Of a stretch of 17,255 nt of DNA, positions 5,661 through 12,276 are shown one piece after another. The stretch spans positions 1 through 17,255 of the forward strand of contig JAKIUD010000068.1 of NCBI GenBank assembly GCA_021647765.1. The letters run 5' to 3'. Position numbers and translations under genes: made by a program. Numbering within the stretch: position 1 is the stretch's first letter; the number at the start of each line of letters is the position of its first letter. Below the pieces are notes generated by a model. It was not told where the DNA came from and made no database searches. It worked only from the letters and a program-made list of their open reading frames with translations. The stretch comes from Desulfuromusa sp. (lineage in GTDB: Bacteria; Desulfobacterota; Desulfuromonadia; Desulfuromonadales; Geopsychrobacteraceae).

Positions 5661-5679
5661 GGGGAATATACCTGTCCCC
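5661..5679 (+). repeat. REP-like palindrome, second type (19 bp)
   Basis: GGGGAATATACCTGTCCCC followed by CTCGGAGG. It lies between the RAYT fragment and the MNT gene of pair 3, and matches 3847-3866 and 6380-6399 except for one missing base. A T8 run follows at about 5689-5696. Confidence 0.7.
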
Positions 5680-5718
5680 CTCGGAGGTCTTTTTTTTGGG
5701 TTTACGGGAGTGATAAAA

Positions 5719-6009
5719 ATGAAACGAGCTGAAGTGTTAAGAATACTATCTCAGCATCAAGAGGCTCTGGCACAGCGCTACGGTGTTACCAAGTTAGGGA
5801 TTTTTGGTTCAGTTGCTCGCGATGAATCAACTCCATCCAGCGATGTCGATGTTGTGATAGAGATGGCAAAACCAGATTTATTTTATATGGTACACATAAA
5901 ACAAGAACTTGAAGATGCATTGCATTGTCCCGTAGATATAGTTCATTATCGACCACATATGAATCATTATCTTAAAAAACGAATTAATAGGGATGGGATA
6001 TATGTTTGA
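5719..6009 (+). CDS. mntA: MNT-family nucleotidyltransferase, antitoxin of pair 3 (MntA-like)
   Basis: This 96-residue minimal nucleotidyltransferase shows KLGIFGSVARDE with G30-S31, then SSDVDVVIE with the metal-binding pair D42/D44. PVDIVHYRP is the likely third strand. The N-terminal MKRAEVLRILSQHQEALAQRYGV helix is typical of the family. I place the start at ATG 5719, which has GGGAG at 5706-5710 (8 bp spacing). The in-frame ATG at 5659 lies inside a REP-like palindrome and would add 20 unconserved residues. The stop overlaps the start of the HEPN gene by 8 bp, a coupled pair. The role is the same as in pair 2, but the two MNT proteins are clearly different subfamilies, so they are not a recent duplication. 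Confidence 0.85.
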   Translation: MKRAEVLRILSQHQEALAQRYGVTKLGIFGSVARDESTPSSDVDVVIEMAKPDLFYMVHIKQELEDALHCPVDIVHYRPHMNHYLKKRINRDGIYV

Positions 6010-6388
6010 TCGCGAATTTGTCAGTGAGATTCTCAGCCAGATATTAGAAGCATCTCGACGGATTGAGCGACGTTCTGCTGCAATTAGAACGGCTGATGAT
6101 TTCTTAGCAAATGAAGAAGGCATCGACAAGCTTGCCGCTATCTGCATGATGTTGATCGCCATCGGAGAAAGTTTGAAAAATCTAGATAAAATAACAGAAG
6201 GTAAGCTGCTTGTTACCCATCCAGAGATTGATTGGAAGGGGGCAAAAGGGATTCGTGATATCATAAGCCATCATTACTTTGACCTTAACGCTGAAATTGT
6301 GTTTTCAGTATGTATGGACAGATTACCAAGTTTAGTAGAGGCAGTTAAACAGATGCAATGTGAAGTCGAGTTGACTGATGGGGAATAG
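6002..6388 (+). CDS. hepT: HEPN-domain ribonuclease toxin of pair 3 (HepT-like, DUF86)
   Basis: This 128-residue helical protein has the DUF86 pattern: MFDREFVSEILSQI opening helix, IDKLAAICMMLIAIGESLKN, the conserved PEIDWKGAKGIRDIISHHYF block and a final helix. RDIISHHY at 85-92 is an exact RX4HXY motif (R85, H90, Y92), so the RNase site and AMPylation tyrosine are present. I prefer ATG 6002, which overlaps the upstream stop by 8 bp, over ATG 5993, which has no spaced ribosome site. The last residues (TDGE) and the TAG stop are encoded by the left arm of a REP-like palindrome at 6380-6399, so the natural C-terminus seems to have been replaced or trimmed by that element. Confidence 0.85.
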   Translation: MFDREFVSEILSQILEASRRIERRSAAIRTADDFLANEEGIDKLAAICMMLIAIGESLKNLDKITEGKLLVTHPEIDWKGAKGIRDIISHHYFDLNAEIVFSVCMDRLPSLVEAVKQMQCEVELTDGE

Positions 6389-6399
6389 TACCTGTCCCC
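6380..6399 (+). repeat. REP-like palindrome supplying the HEPN stop codon
   Basis: GGGGAATAGTACCTGTCCCC is identical to 3847-3866. The TAG in its left half terminates the pair 3 HEPN gene. It is followed by CTCAGGAG, similar to the CTCGGAGG after 5661-5679, so pair 3 is bracketed by direct copies of about 27 bp. Confidence 0.75.
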
Positions 6400-6741
6400 C
6401 TCAGGAGATCGGAAACTCAGAAAAAAGGGTCTGCTTGAATGGTAAGGAACGCTGAGTACGGGGCATTGGAGATAAAATGTGGGGGATAATATGATTAAGG
6501 CCATGACTTTTAAGGGTTTAAACCAAAAATACAGATTATTTTATAGCTTTTAGGTTTTGATCCATCCCCTTGATCCCCTTCATCCCTGTGAATAAGAAAA
6601 GGTTGTGGTGTTTATTTAGTTGTTTAAGAACGTCCCGCCATTCTACACTCGGGGTGCTATCGAGCTGATTCTGGAAGATCGTAGGGAGGACATTTTCCGT
6701 GGCTTACCGAAAGATGTAATTCGCGACAAGGTTATGGTTGC
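6389..6741 (+). other. Mostly gene-free stretch before hicA
   Basis: These 353 bp hold the second half of the REP-like palindrome, then ~160 bp in which I see nothing, a third relative of the ATCC repeat (6561-6600), and the open tail of an unrecognised protein overlapping hicA (6620-6745). A GGGGGATAATATGATTAAGG stretch at about 6481 resembles a ribosome site and start, but its frame stops after 14 codons. Confidence 0.4.
6561..6600 (+). repeat. ATCC-type interspersed repeat, distant copy 3
   Basis: TCCATCCCCTTGATCCCCTT followed by CATCCCTGTGAATAAGAAAA. It shares the CATCCCTGT core with 3671-3726 and 4724-4779 but has a different 5' half. Confidence 0.4.
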
Positions 6742-6745
6742 ATGA
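6620..6745 (+). pseudogene. Unrecognised truncated frame overlapping hicA
   Basis: An open frame without a start codon reads LFKNVPPFYTRGAIELILED, then RREDIFRGLPKDVIRDKVMVA, before TGA. Its stop overlaps the hicA start as ATGA, the usual signature of a real coupled gene. It is therefore probably the 3' end of a former upstream partner whose 5' part was lost (a stop lies at 6617-6619). I do not recognise it as HicB or any other antitoxin family. Confidence 0.4.
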
Positions 6746-6921
6746 AACGGCGAGACCTTGAGAGAAAGCTTCGAATAGTCGGATGTTACCTGAAAAGAGA
6801 AGGAGGTTCTCAGCCTTTATGGGTGAATCCGAAAAACGGGGTTGTTGAAGCTATTCCTCGACATAAGGAAATCAAAGAGCCACTGGAAAAAAAGATCCTG
6901 AATAATTTAGGAGCAGAGTGA
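6742..6921 (+). CDS. hicA: HicA-like mRNA interferase, catalytic His replaced by Gln
   Basis: This 59-residue protein has the short HicA pattern throughout: MKRRDLERKLRIVGCYLKRE, then GGSQPLWVNP, VVEAIPRH, and EIKEPLEKKILNNLGAE. HicA toxins are double-stranded-RNA-binding-fold ribonucleases whose single catalytic His lies in a GSH motif. Here that position is Gln (GGSQ, Q24, codon CAG at 6811-6813), one base away from a His codon. No HicB antitoxin gene follows; the next feature is the tail of a coiled-coil gene. The ATG overlaps the stop of the fragment upstream. It is an intact reading frame but a likely dead toxin that could persist without an antitoxin. The family call is firm. Inactivity is inferred from the one residue. 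Confidence 0.75.
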   Translation: MKRRDLERKLRIVGCYLKREGGSQPLWVNPKNGVVEAIPRHKEIKEPLEKKILNNLGAE

Positions 6922-6943
6922 TTTAATTGTGGTTCCCCTCGGA

Positions 6944-7009
6944 AGTTTGACAGTGCATAAGGCGGATACCGAAGCTCATCATGGGATTTGTCGGGTTAAA
7001 GAAGATTAA
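6944..7009 (+). pseudogene. C-terminal fragment of a third coiled-coil gene copy
   Basis: The frame reads SLTVHKADTEAHHGICRVKE, then D and TAA. This matches the tail of the two intact coiled-coil proteins (DLKAHRADTEAHHGVYRVKEG). Everything upstream of the last ~20 residues is gone, and the preceding bases (TTCCCCTCGGA) resemble the end of a REP-like element, which may mark the junction. It is more diverged than copies 1 and 2 are from each other, so it is an older relic. Confidence 0.75.
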
Positions 7010-7065
7010 CTGCAGATAGTGTGGTTGATCGGGTGAATAAGAGTCAAGCGCAGACCCCATCAATT

Positions 7066-7092
7066 GGGATTGGCGCCGCAGGAGCCTGTCCC
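7066..7092 (+). repeat. REP-like palindrome near the end of the island
   Basis: GGGATTGGCGCCGC followed by AGGAGCCTGTCCC is a relative of 5590-5616. A wider inverted repeat surrounds it: GACCCCATC at 7053-7061 against GATGGGGTC at 7107-7115. Confidence 0.6.
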
Positions 7093-7153
7093 GTTTGATG
7101 AGGTTGGATGGGGTCGATCAGTGTTACGTTGTGAAGACTGATGTTTCAAGGCC

Positions 7154-7187
7154 TGACCCTATTCATTTTTTGACCCTATTCATTTTT
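7154..7187 (+). repeat. Tandem 17 bp repeat
   Basis: TGACCCTATTCATTTTT occurs twice, head to tail and without change, about 100 bp before wzx. The 277 bp between the coiled-coil relic and wzx hold only this, the REP-like palindrome and sequence in which I see nothing further. Confidence 0.8.
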
Positions 7188-7286
7188 AGGCACCGCCAGA
7201 CGAAAGGGGCGGAAAACAGATAAGCCGAACCTAACGCTGGTGAAACCTGCTCTCTACTCTACCCTAGTCTTTGAACTGAATTAATT

Positions 7287-8744
7287 ATGGCCGCAACTTC
7301 AATAAAAAACAGCTTAACTGTTAAGGTTGTCAGCTCCATACTTAATTTTTGTGTAGCAGTAACCGTCGGGATTTTGGTGCCAAGGGCAGTCGGGCCAAAG
7401 GACTTTGGTGAATTGATGTATGTTATCGCCACCGTTGACTTTCTGCTGCTTTTGGGGGCTGCGCAATCACATCCCGCATATATTTATTTCCAATCAAATG
7501 GCGAATTTTCGCCGCGGCGCATCAACGGAACTTACTTCACTGTTTTGGGGGGTGTTGCTGTTTGTGTGCTCTTGCTGGTTACCTTTACCGCGCAATTGTC
7601 TTTTTTTCAGGATATCCTATGGAACGGGGTTTCTACGAAAGAGATATTATATATGGGGGCCGGAATTAGCGTTATGACTTTCTGGCAAAACAAATTGTTG
7701 GCTTATGCGGATTGTCATCGACTTACTTTATCGTCCGAAACTGCTAGATTTGTGTCGCGTCTCTTTCTTTTGGTCGCCATCGTTGCTCTGTTTCTCATCC
7801 AAAAACTTAGCACCATTAATTACTCGGTTTTATGGATAGTTTCGCTGGTGTTGTTTTTCGTATTCTATTTTAGGTATGTGGAATTTGAGTTTGTCTCTTT
7901 CTCATGGAGAAGAAGCCTTACGATATTACGTCAAATGTGGCGTTATCTGAAGCCACTTATGGCCTTTTCCATGATCGCGGCACTCTATTCCTATGCTGGA
8001 AAGTACTTGTTGCAGCAGCAGGCAGGATCTGTGGAACAGGGATATTATAATTTTGCCTTTTCTTTTGCCATGATTCCGGTGACATTTCTCGCTTCAATCA
8101 TGACGATATATATGAGTGAAATGACAAAGTTGTTCACTTCTGGACAGCCTGAGTTGGTCAGGGAGTTGTTTTTACGTAATTTATTGAAAGTATTTGCCTT
8201 GCACGCTTTGATTACTTTCTTTTTATGTGCTTTTGCTCCAGAGGTCGTGTTGCAGCTTTCTGGAGCTAAATTTTTAGGTGCAGTTCCCGCTTTGCGGGCG
8301 CTGACGATTTTTTCTTTATTGCATACTTTCGGAATTCTAAGCGGTAATCTTTATTTGAGCAGCGGCAGAAACAAATCATACAGTATGATAAATTGCATAT
8401 TTATGATTTCTGGATTGATTGTTTTTGCTCTTGTATATGCCCATGGGCACTTCAATGCCACCAATCTTGCAATAATGATGGCTGTTTTTTACGGCTTGCG
8501 AGTATCGGTACAGTTATACTTCAACGCTATACAACTGGATTTTTCTTTTTCTTTATTAGTTGTTAAAATCCTTGGGCTTGTGTTTTTGATTGGCGGTGGT
8601 GCCTGGTTGTTACGGGAATTTAACTTGAATTTGATTTTGAGCGCTTTTATCTACGTTGTTACCTTCATCGTGAGTAGTGTTATTGCTAATGACGTTTACG
8701 GAGTATTGAAAGTATTTTTATATCTGAAGAAATTAGTGGGTTGA
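7287..8744 (+). CDS. wzx: Wzx-type O-antigen flippase
   Basis: This 485-residue integral membrane protein is almost wholly hydrophobic, with roughly 12-14 predicted helices. It opens with the pattern of polysaccharide translocases (SLTVKVVSSILNFCVAVTVGILVPRAVGPKDFGELMY), with the conserved GPxxFG loop after the first helix. It should flip undecaprenyl-diphosphate-linked repeat units from the cytoplasmic to the periplasmic face of the inner membrane for Wzy. A mid-protein SSGRNKSYSMIN loop is also typical of the MATE-like superfamily. The ATG at 7287 has no clear Shine-Dalgarno. It is retained because the conserved N-terminal helix begins immediately after it. It is the first gene of the compact polysaccharide block and lies 5 bp from the next gene. 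Confidence 0.87.
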   Translation: MAATSIKNSLTVKVVSSILNFCVAVTVGILVPRAVGPKDFGELMYVIATVDFLLLLGAAQSHPAYIYFQSNGEFSPRRINGTYFTVLGGVAVCVLLLVTFTAQLSFFQDILWNGVSTKEILYMGAGISVMTFWQNKLLAYADCHRLTLSSETARFVSRLFLLVAIVALFLIQKLSTINYSVLWIVSLVLFFVFYFRYVEFEFVSFSWRRSLTILRQMWRYLKPLMAFSMIAALYSYAGKYLLQQQAGSVEQGYYNFAFSFAMIPVTFLASIMTIYMSEMTKLFTSGQPELVRELFLRNLLKVFALHALITFFLCAFAPEVVLQLSGAKFLGAVPALRALTIFSLLHTFGILSGNLYLSSGRNKSYSMINCIFMISGLIVFALVYAHGHFNATNLAIMMAVFYGLRVSVQLYFNAIQLDFSFSLLVVKILGLVFLIGGGAWLLREFNLNLILSAFIYVVTFIVSSVIANDVYGVLKVFLYLKKLVG

Positions 8745-8749
8745 TTTGA

Positions 8750-9775
8750 ATGGATAATATCAGAAAAGTTGTATTGCTTAACGACACCTCTTTTGAGCAG
8801 CATCATGGTTGCTGCGTTGTTATTGCAAATATAAAGACGCTTTTACGCGAGCGTGGCTTACATTTATTGGCGACAAATCCGGTAGGTGTTCCTTGGGAGG
8901 ATAACGTTTCGTTTCGTAAAAAGATGGATGACAGTGATATTGTACTTATTAACGGGGAGGGAACGATACATCATTCTCAACCAAGAGCTCTTGATTTAAT
9001 TACAGTAGTTGATTACGCGAAAAAACACAATAAGCCGACTGCGCTGATAAATTGCACCTATCAAGATAATAATGATTACATACATGACCGAGCCGGTTTG
9101 TTTGATAAAGTCTATGTTAGGGAGTCCTTGAGTCAAGACGAATTACGTGAGAATGGAATTCAAAGTAGTGTGGTACCTGATCTGACTTTTTTTCAAGAAC
9201 CTTTTCGCCTGCCTACCCCAAGGAACGGTGTCGGTGTCACTGACAGCGTGGATACTGAATTTTCAGAGAAATTATACCATTTCTCGAAGAGGCAGGATAT
9301 GGTCTACTTGCCAGCTTTGGCAAAGCAAAATTTCAGACTTGACCGTGGTACCTTGAGACGACAGTTCAAAGATCTAATGAAAAGTGTATGTTTTAAGGCT
9401 CTTCAGATGGCGGGCGGGAGCATTTCATTTAACCGGCAAAGATTTCTCGCCAGCTACGCTTCAACGGACAGGTATATTAACACCATCGCCAAGTTGGAAT
9501 TGCTTATGTCCGCTCGTTTTCACAGTTGCTGTTTTGCTGTTAAAACACTTACGCCAATGATCGCTTTCGCTTCCAACTCTCATAAAATTCAGGGTATGTT
9601 TAAAGATATTGGGCTTGATTCGCGACGTTTAATCGAACAAGGTGATTTGGGAGAGCCTAGCGATTTGAACCAGTACTCACAATATTCGCCTAAGGAATTA
9701 CATAATCTTATTTCTTATAATAAAATCGCCGTGGAAAAGATTAACCACATGTTTGACAGCATAGCGAAATTATGA
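8750..9775 (+). CDS. Polysaccharide pyruvyl transferase family protein
   Basis: This 341-residue protein of the WcaK/CsaB family (PF04230) would transfer pyruvate from phosphoenolpyruvate as a ketal onto a sugar of the repeat unit, or act as a related GT-B-like enzyme. Visible motifs are DSDIVLINGEGTIHH (62-75), the family 'xGGGTI' position, VYVRESLSQDELRENGI with the VVPDLTF strand (about 141-147), and LLMSARFHSCCFAVKTLTPM (251-270) followed by SHKIQGMFKDIGL, the conserved H and K of the second domain. Length and order fit the family. It lies 5 bp after wzx and its stop overlaps the next gene as ATGA. The family call is firm, but the substrate is unknown, and some members are not pyruvyl transferases. 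Confidence 0.8.
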   Translation: MDNIRKVVLLNDTSFEQHHGCCVVIANIKTLLRERGLHLLATNPVGVPWEDNVSFRKKMDDSDIVLINGEGTIHHSQPRALDLITVVDYAKKHNKPTALINCTYQDNNDYIHDRAGLFDKVYVRESLSQDELRENGIQSSVVPDLTFFQEPFRLPTPRNGVGVTDSVDTEFSEKLYHFSKRQDMVYLPALAKQNFRLDRGTLRRQFKDLMKSVCFKALQMAGGSISFNRQRFLASYASTDRYINTIAKLELLMSARFHSCCFAVKTLTPMIAFASNSHKIQGMFKDIGLDSRRLIEQGDLGEPSDLNQYSQYSPKELHNLISYNKIAVEKINHMFDSIAKL

Positions 9776-11445
9776 GTCAGATTAGGTTGTTTGGTTTTAA
9801 GAATATTACTATTAAACGACACTCTGAAAGTTCAGTCCGAGTTTTTGCTGACGGTCAACTGTTGGAGTATGATATTAACCGTGAAATGGATATGGCAGCT
9901 TGTCGGGCTGAATTCAATCAGGCGGTGGACCGATTGGCCGGACTCTTGGAGCGTAGAATTTATCTTCAGCTTTTCTTGACAGAGCGTAATACTTTGCGTC
10001 CGGGAGTATGGGAAGATTATCTGTATATCAAATTGATTGTGCAGATGGCTTCAAAGTACTCTTTACTTGAGGTTTATACTGACAGCGGAGCTGTGTACGA
10101 TTTTTTTGCAGGTAAGGGCGCTGAAACCTTTATTAACGATCATCTTGCGTTTTTTTTTAAAAAAAACCTTTTGCGCTGTAAGCAATTTTTGTCTTCTTCC
10201 ATATTTATTGGGAAACTACTGCGGGATTTCTTCATTTCTCGTAGTATGCGCGGAAGAAGGCGCCGAGTGTTATCCGACACTATGATCGTCACAACTTGGA
10301 TTTCAGATGTGAACTTCGCTTCGGACGGTTTTAATGACAGCTATTTTCCGGGTCTAAAAGAGTACTTGACAGGGCGTGGCGAAAAGGTCAGTGTCTGTCC
10401 TTTTTTTTATAATGTTAAAAACATTTTTTCCGTTCATCGTTACATGTTACAAGATGGTGGTTTTTTGATGGTGGAGGATTATCTCCGGATAACCGATTAC
10501 AGACAGGTGCTACAAGACTTTATCCGTAAAACCTGGTTGAAACTTGATTCGTTTGTCATCGGTGAGGTCGATATGACTTCTAACTGGAGTTGGTACCGTC
10601 TTCAAGAACGCCCAGTCTATAGTTCGTTGTTTAGTGCATTCATGCGGGAACTGAAGCGAAGTGGTGCTGAAAATATCCAGTTTTGTGTCAATCATGAGAA
10701 CTTGATTCCGGAAAAAATGTTGCTCCTTGCCCGCGAAGAGTTTTTCCCCGAGGCGAAAGTTATCGCGAATTTCCACACTTCGATGCCATTGAATCTGATA
10801 AATCTTGATTACGCTGGAGAGGCTGATTTTCTGGTTTCTCCGCTACCAGACTTGGTTTTATTTAACTCTCCCGCTTATCTACAACATTTTGAGTCACGCT
10901 GGCCGGAGATGAATTGTCGTCCTGGTTATGCAATGAAACAGGCGTATCTTGCCAATATTGATGTTTCCTCTGGTTCTTCTGACAAAATTGCCGTTTTTCT
11001 TTCAGGTCGACGTCAGGAGTCACTTATGATTTTGGATATTTTGAATAGAAACGCTTCTATACTGGAAAATTATGAAGTTTCGTTCCGTTTCCATCCCATG
11101 GATATTTTTGCTTTGCAGGCCTACTGCAAATTTGTAAACTGGAATGTTTTTGATGGCAACATTAATGATTTTATGAACCAATCTGTACATGTCATAAGTG
11201 CATATTCAACCTGTCTCCTCGAAGCCGCGATTGCCGGAAGGAATGTTGGTTTCGTTTATGATCCGACTAAGCCTTTGTTAAATCCTTTCGACAATTTGGA
11301 GATTGGGAATTACTCGCTAATTGGATCCTACAAACAATTTGAATCATTTTTATTTCATCCTGAGGATTCTTTTAAAAAGATATCGTGTGGGGAAAAATTC
11401 TTTTTGACAAAACAAAACCTAGATCAATTCTGTGCTTTAAACTAG
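9772..11445 (+). CDS. Probable GT-B-like glycosyltransferase, surface carbohydrate biosynthesis (uncertain)
   Basis: This 557-residue soluble protein is not firmly recognised. The second half looks like the C-terminal domain of GT-B enzymes. It has FCVNHENLIPEKMLLLAREE and PEAKVIANFHTSMPLNL (roughly 305-345), the strand LPDLVLFNSPAYLQHF, a Rossmann start IAVFLSGRR (about 405), and VISAYSTCLLEAAIAGRNVG from residue 474. The last is like the S/T-x-LxEA motif of capsule and CDP-glycerol-type transferases. The N-terminal ~200 residues match nothing I know. It overlaps the upstream gene by 4 bp (ATGA). A run of nine T and eight A at 10150-10166 encodes FFFKKN and is a potential slippage site. It is most likely one of the enzymes assembling the repeat unit, since only one other glycosyltransferase is in view. 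Confidence 0.5.
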   Translation: MSQIRLFGFKNITIKRHSESSVRVFADGQLLEYDINREMDMAACRAEFNQAVDRLAGLLERRIYLQLFLTERNTLRPGVWEDYLYIKLIVQMASKYSLLEVYTDSGAVYDFFAGKGAETFINDHLAFFFKKNLLRCKQFLSSSIFIGKLLRDFFISRSMRGRRRRVLSDTMIVTTWISDVNFASDGFNDSYFPGLKEYLTGRGEKVSVCPFFYNVKNIFSVHRYMLQDGGFLMVEDYLRITDYRQVLQDFIRKTWLKLDSFVIGEVDMTSNWSWYRLQERPVYSSLFSAFMRELKRSGAENIQFCVNHENLIPEKMLLLAREEFFPEAKVIANFHTSMPLNLINLDYAGEADFLVSPLPDLVLFNSPAYLQHFESRWPEMNCRPGYAMKQAYLANIDVSSGSSDKIAVFLSGRRQESLMILDILNRNASILENYEVSFRFHPMDIFALQAYCKFVNWNVFDGNINDFMNQSVHVISAYSTCLLEAAIAGRNVGFVYDPTKPLLNPFDNLEIGNYSLIGSYKQFESFLFHPEDSFKKISCGEKFFLTKQNLDQFCALN

Positions 11446-11493
11446 GAGCATTAGAGTTCTGTAGTTGTTAATAATAATAAGAGAGGTTTAATC

Positions 11494-12273
11494 ATGAAAG
11501 TTATGCTCCTAGCAGGAGGATTTGGAAGTAGGCTTAGTGAAGAGACATCATTGCGTCCTAAACCTATGGTAGAAATTTGTGGCAAGCCCATTTTGTGGCA
11601 CATTATGAAATTGTATTCCCATCATGGGTTTAATGATTTTATCATTCTTCTTGGATACAAGGGGTATTTCATCAAGGAATATTTCGCTAATTACTTTCTT
11701 CACCAAAGTGATGTGACCATCGATATCGCTTCTAACAAGATGGAGATACATAATAATTCATCCGAACCGTGGAAGGTCACGCTGCTTGATACGGGATATT
11801 CCACTATGACTGGGGGACGTATAAAGCGCGCGCAAAGATACGTCGATGGAGAGACTTTCATGTTGACCTATGGGGATGGTGTTGCTGATGTTGATATTAA
11901 TAAACTGGTAGAATTCCATGAGAACCATGGCAAGATCGCTACTATGACTGCGGTTCAACCGGAAGGGCGTTTCGGTGTTTTGGACATGGAGTCGAACGGC
12001 GAGGTCAATAACTTTCTCGAAAAGCCTTCAGGGGACAATTCTTGGATTAACGCTGGTTTTTTTGTTCTTTCTCCGGATGTTTTCAATTACATTGATGACC
12101 GAAGTGACTGTATCTTTGAGCGTGATCCACTTGAGTCGCTGACTCGTGATAAGGAACTTTTCACCTATCGTCATCAGGGCTTCTGGAAGTGCATGGATAC
12201 CATGCGTGATAAAACGCAGTTGGAAGAAATGTGGAGCACCAATAATGCTAAATGGAAAGTTTGGGAGTCGTAA
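11494..12273 (+). CDS. rfbF: Glucose-1-phosphate cytidylyltransferase
   Basis: RfbF (DdhA) makes CDP-glucose from CTP and glucose-1-phosphate, the first step of CDP-deoxysugar synthesis in the cytoplasm. The 259-residue length is standard. The nucleotide-binding signature KVMLLAGGFGSRLSEET (2-18) is followed by RPKPMVEICGKPILWHIMK. MLTYGDGVADVDI carries the metal-binding aspartate, and EKPSGDNSWINAGFFVLSP and the FWKCMDTMRDK C-terminal block are all typical. GAGAGG at 11481-11486 is a good ribosome site 7 bp before the ATG. A 48 bp gap separates it from the gene upstream, the largest inside the compact block up to the GT2 gene, so an internal promoter is possible but not clear. rfbG follows after 3 bp. 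Confidence 0.95.
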   Translation: MKVMLLAGGFGSRLSEETSLRPKPMVEICGKPILWHIMKLYSHHGFNDFIILLGYKGYFIKEYFANYFLHQSDVTIDIASNKMEIHNNSSEPWKVTLLDTGYSTMTGGRIKRAQRYVDGETFMLTYGDGVADVDINKLVEFHENHGKIATMTAVQPEGRFGVLDMESNGEVNNFLEKPSGDNSWINAGFFVLSPDVFNYIDDRSDCIFERDPLESLTRDKELFTYRHQGFWKCMDTMRDKTQLEEMWSTNNAKWKVWES

Positions 12274-12276
12274 GCC

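Noticed and set aside
5661..5700. Rho-independent terminator formed by the REP-like palindrome and the T8 run at 5689-5696
   Set aside because: The stem is only about five pairs with a long loop, and the T-run is separated from it by ~10 bases, so it does not meet the usual terminator shape.
3442..7200. Possible CRISPR array or integron cassette array in the repeat-rich, single-strand island
   Set aside because: The repeats are not regularly spaced with unique spacers. I found no pairs of inverse core and core sites (RYYYAAC / GTTRRRY) at gene boundaries and no integrase or cas gene, so neither array type is supported.
11404..11440. TTGACA at the end of the 9772-11445 gene as an internal promoter for rfbF
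   Set aside because: No acceptable -10 box lies 16-18 bp downstream; the hexamer alone is expected by chance in AT-rich DNA.
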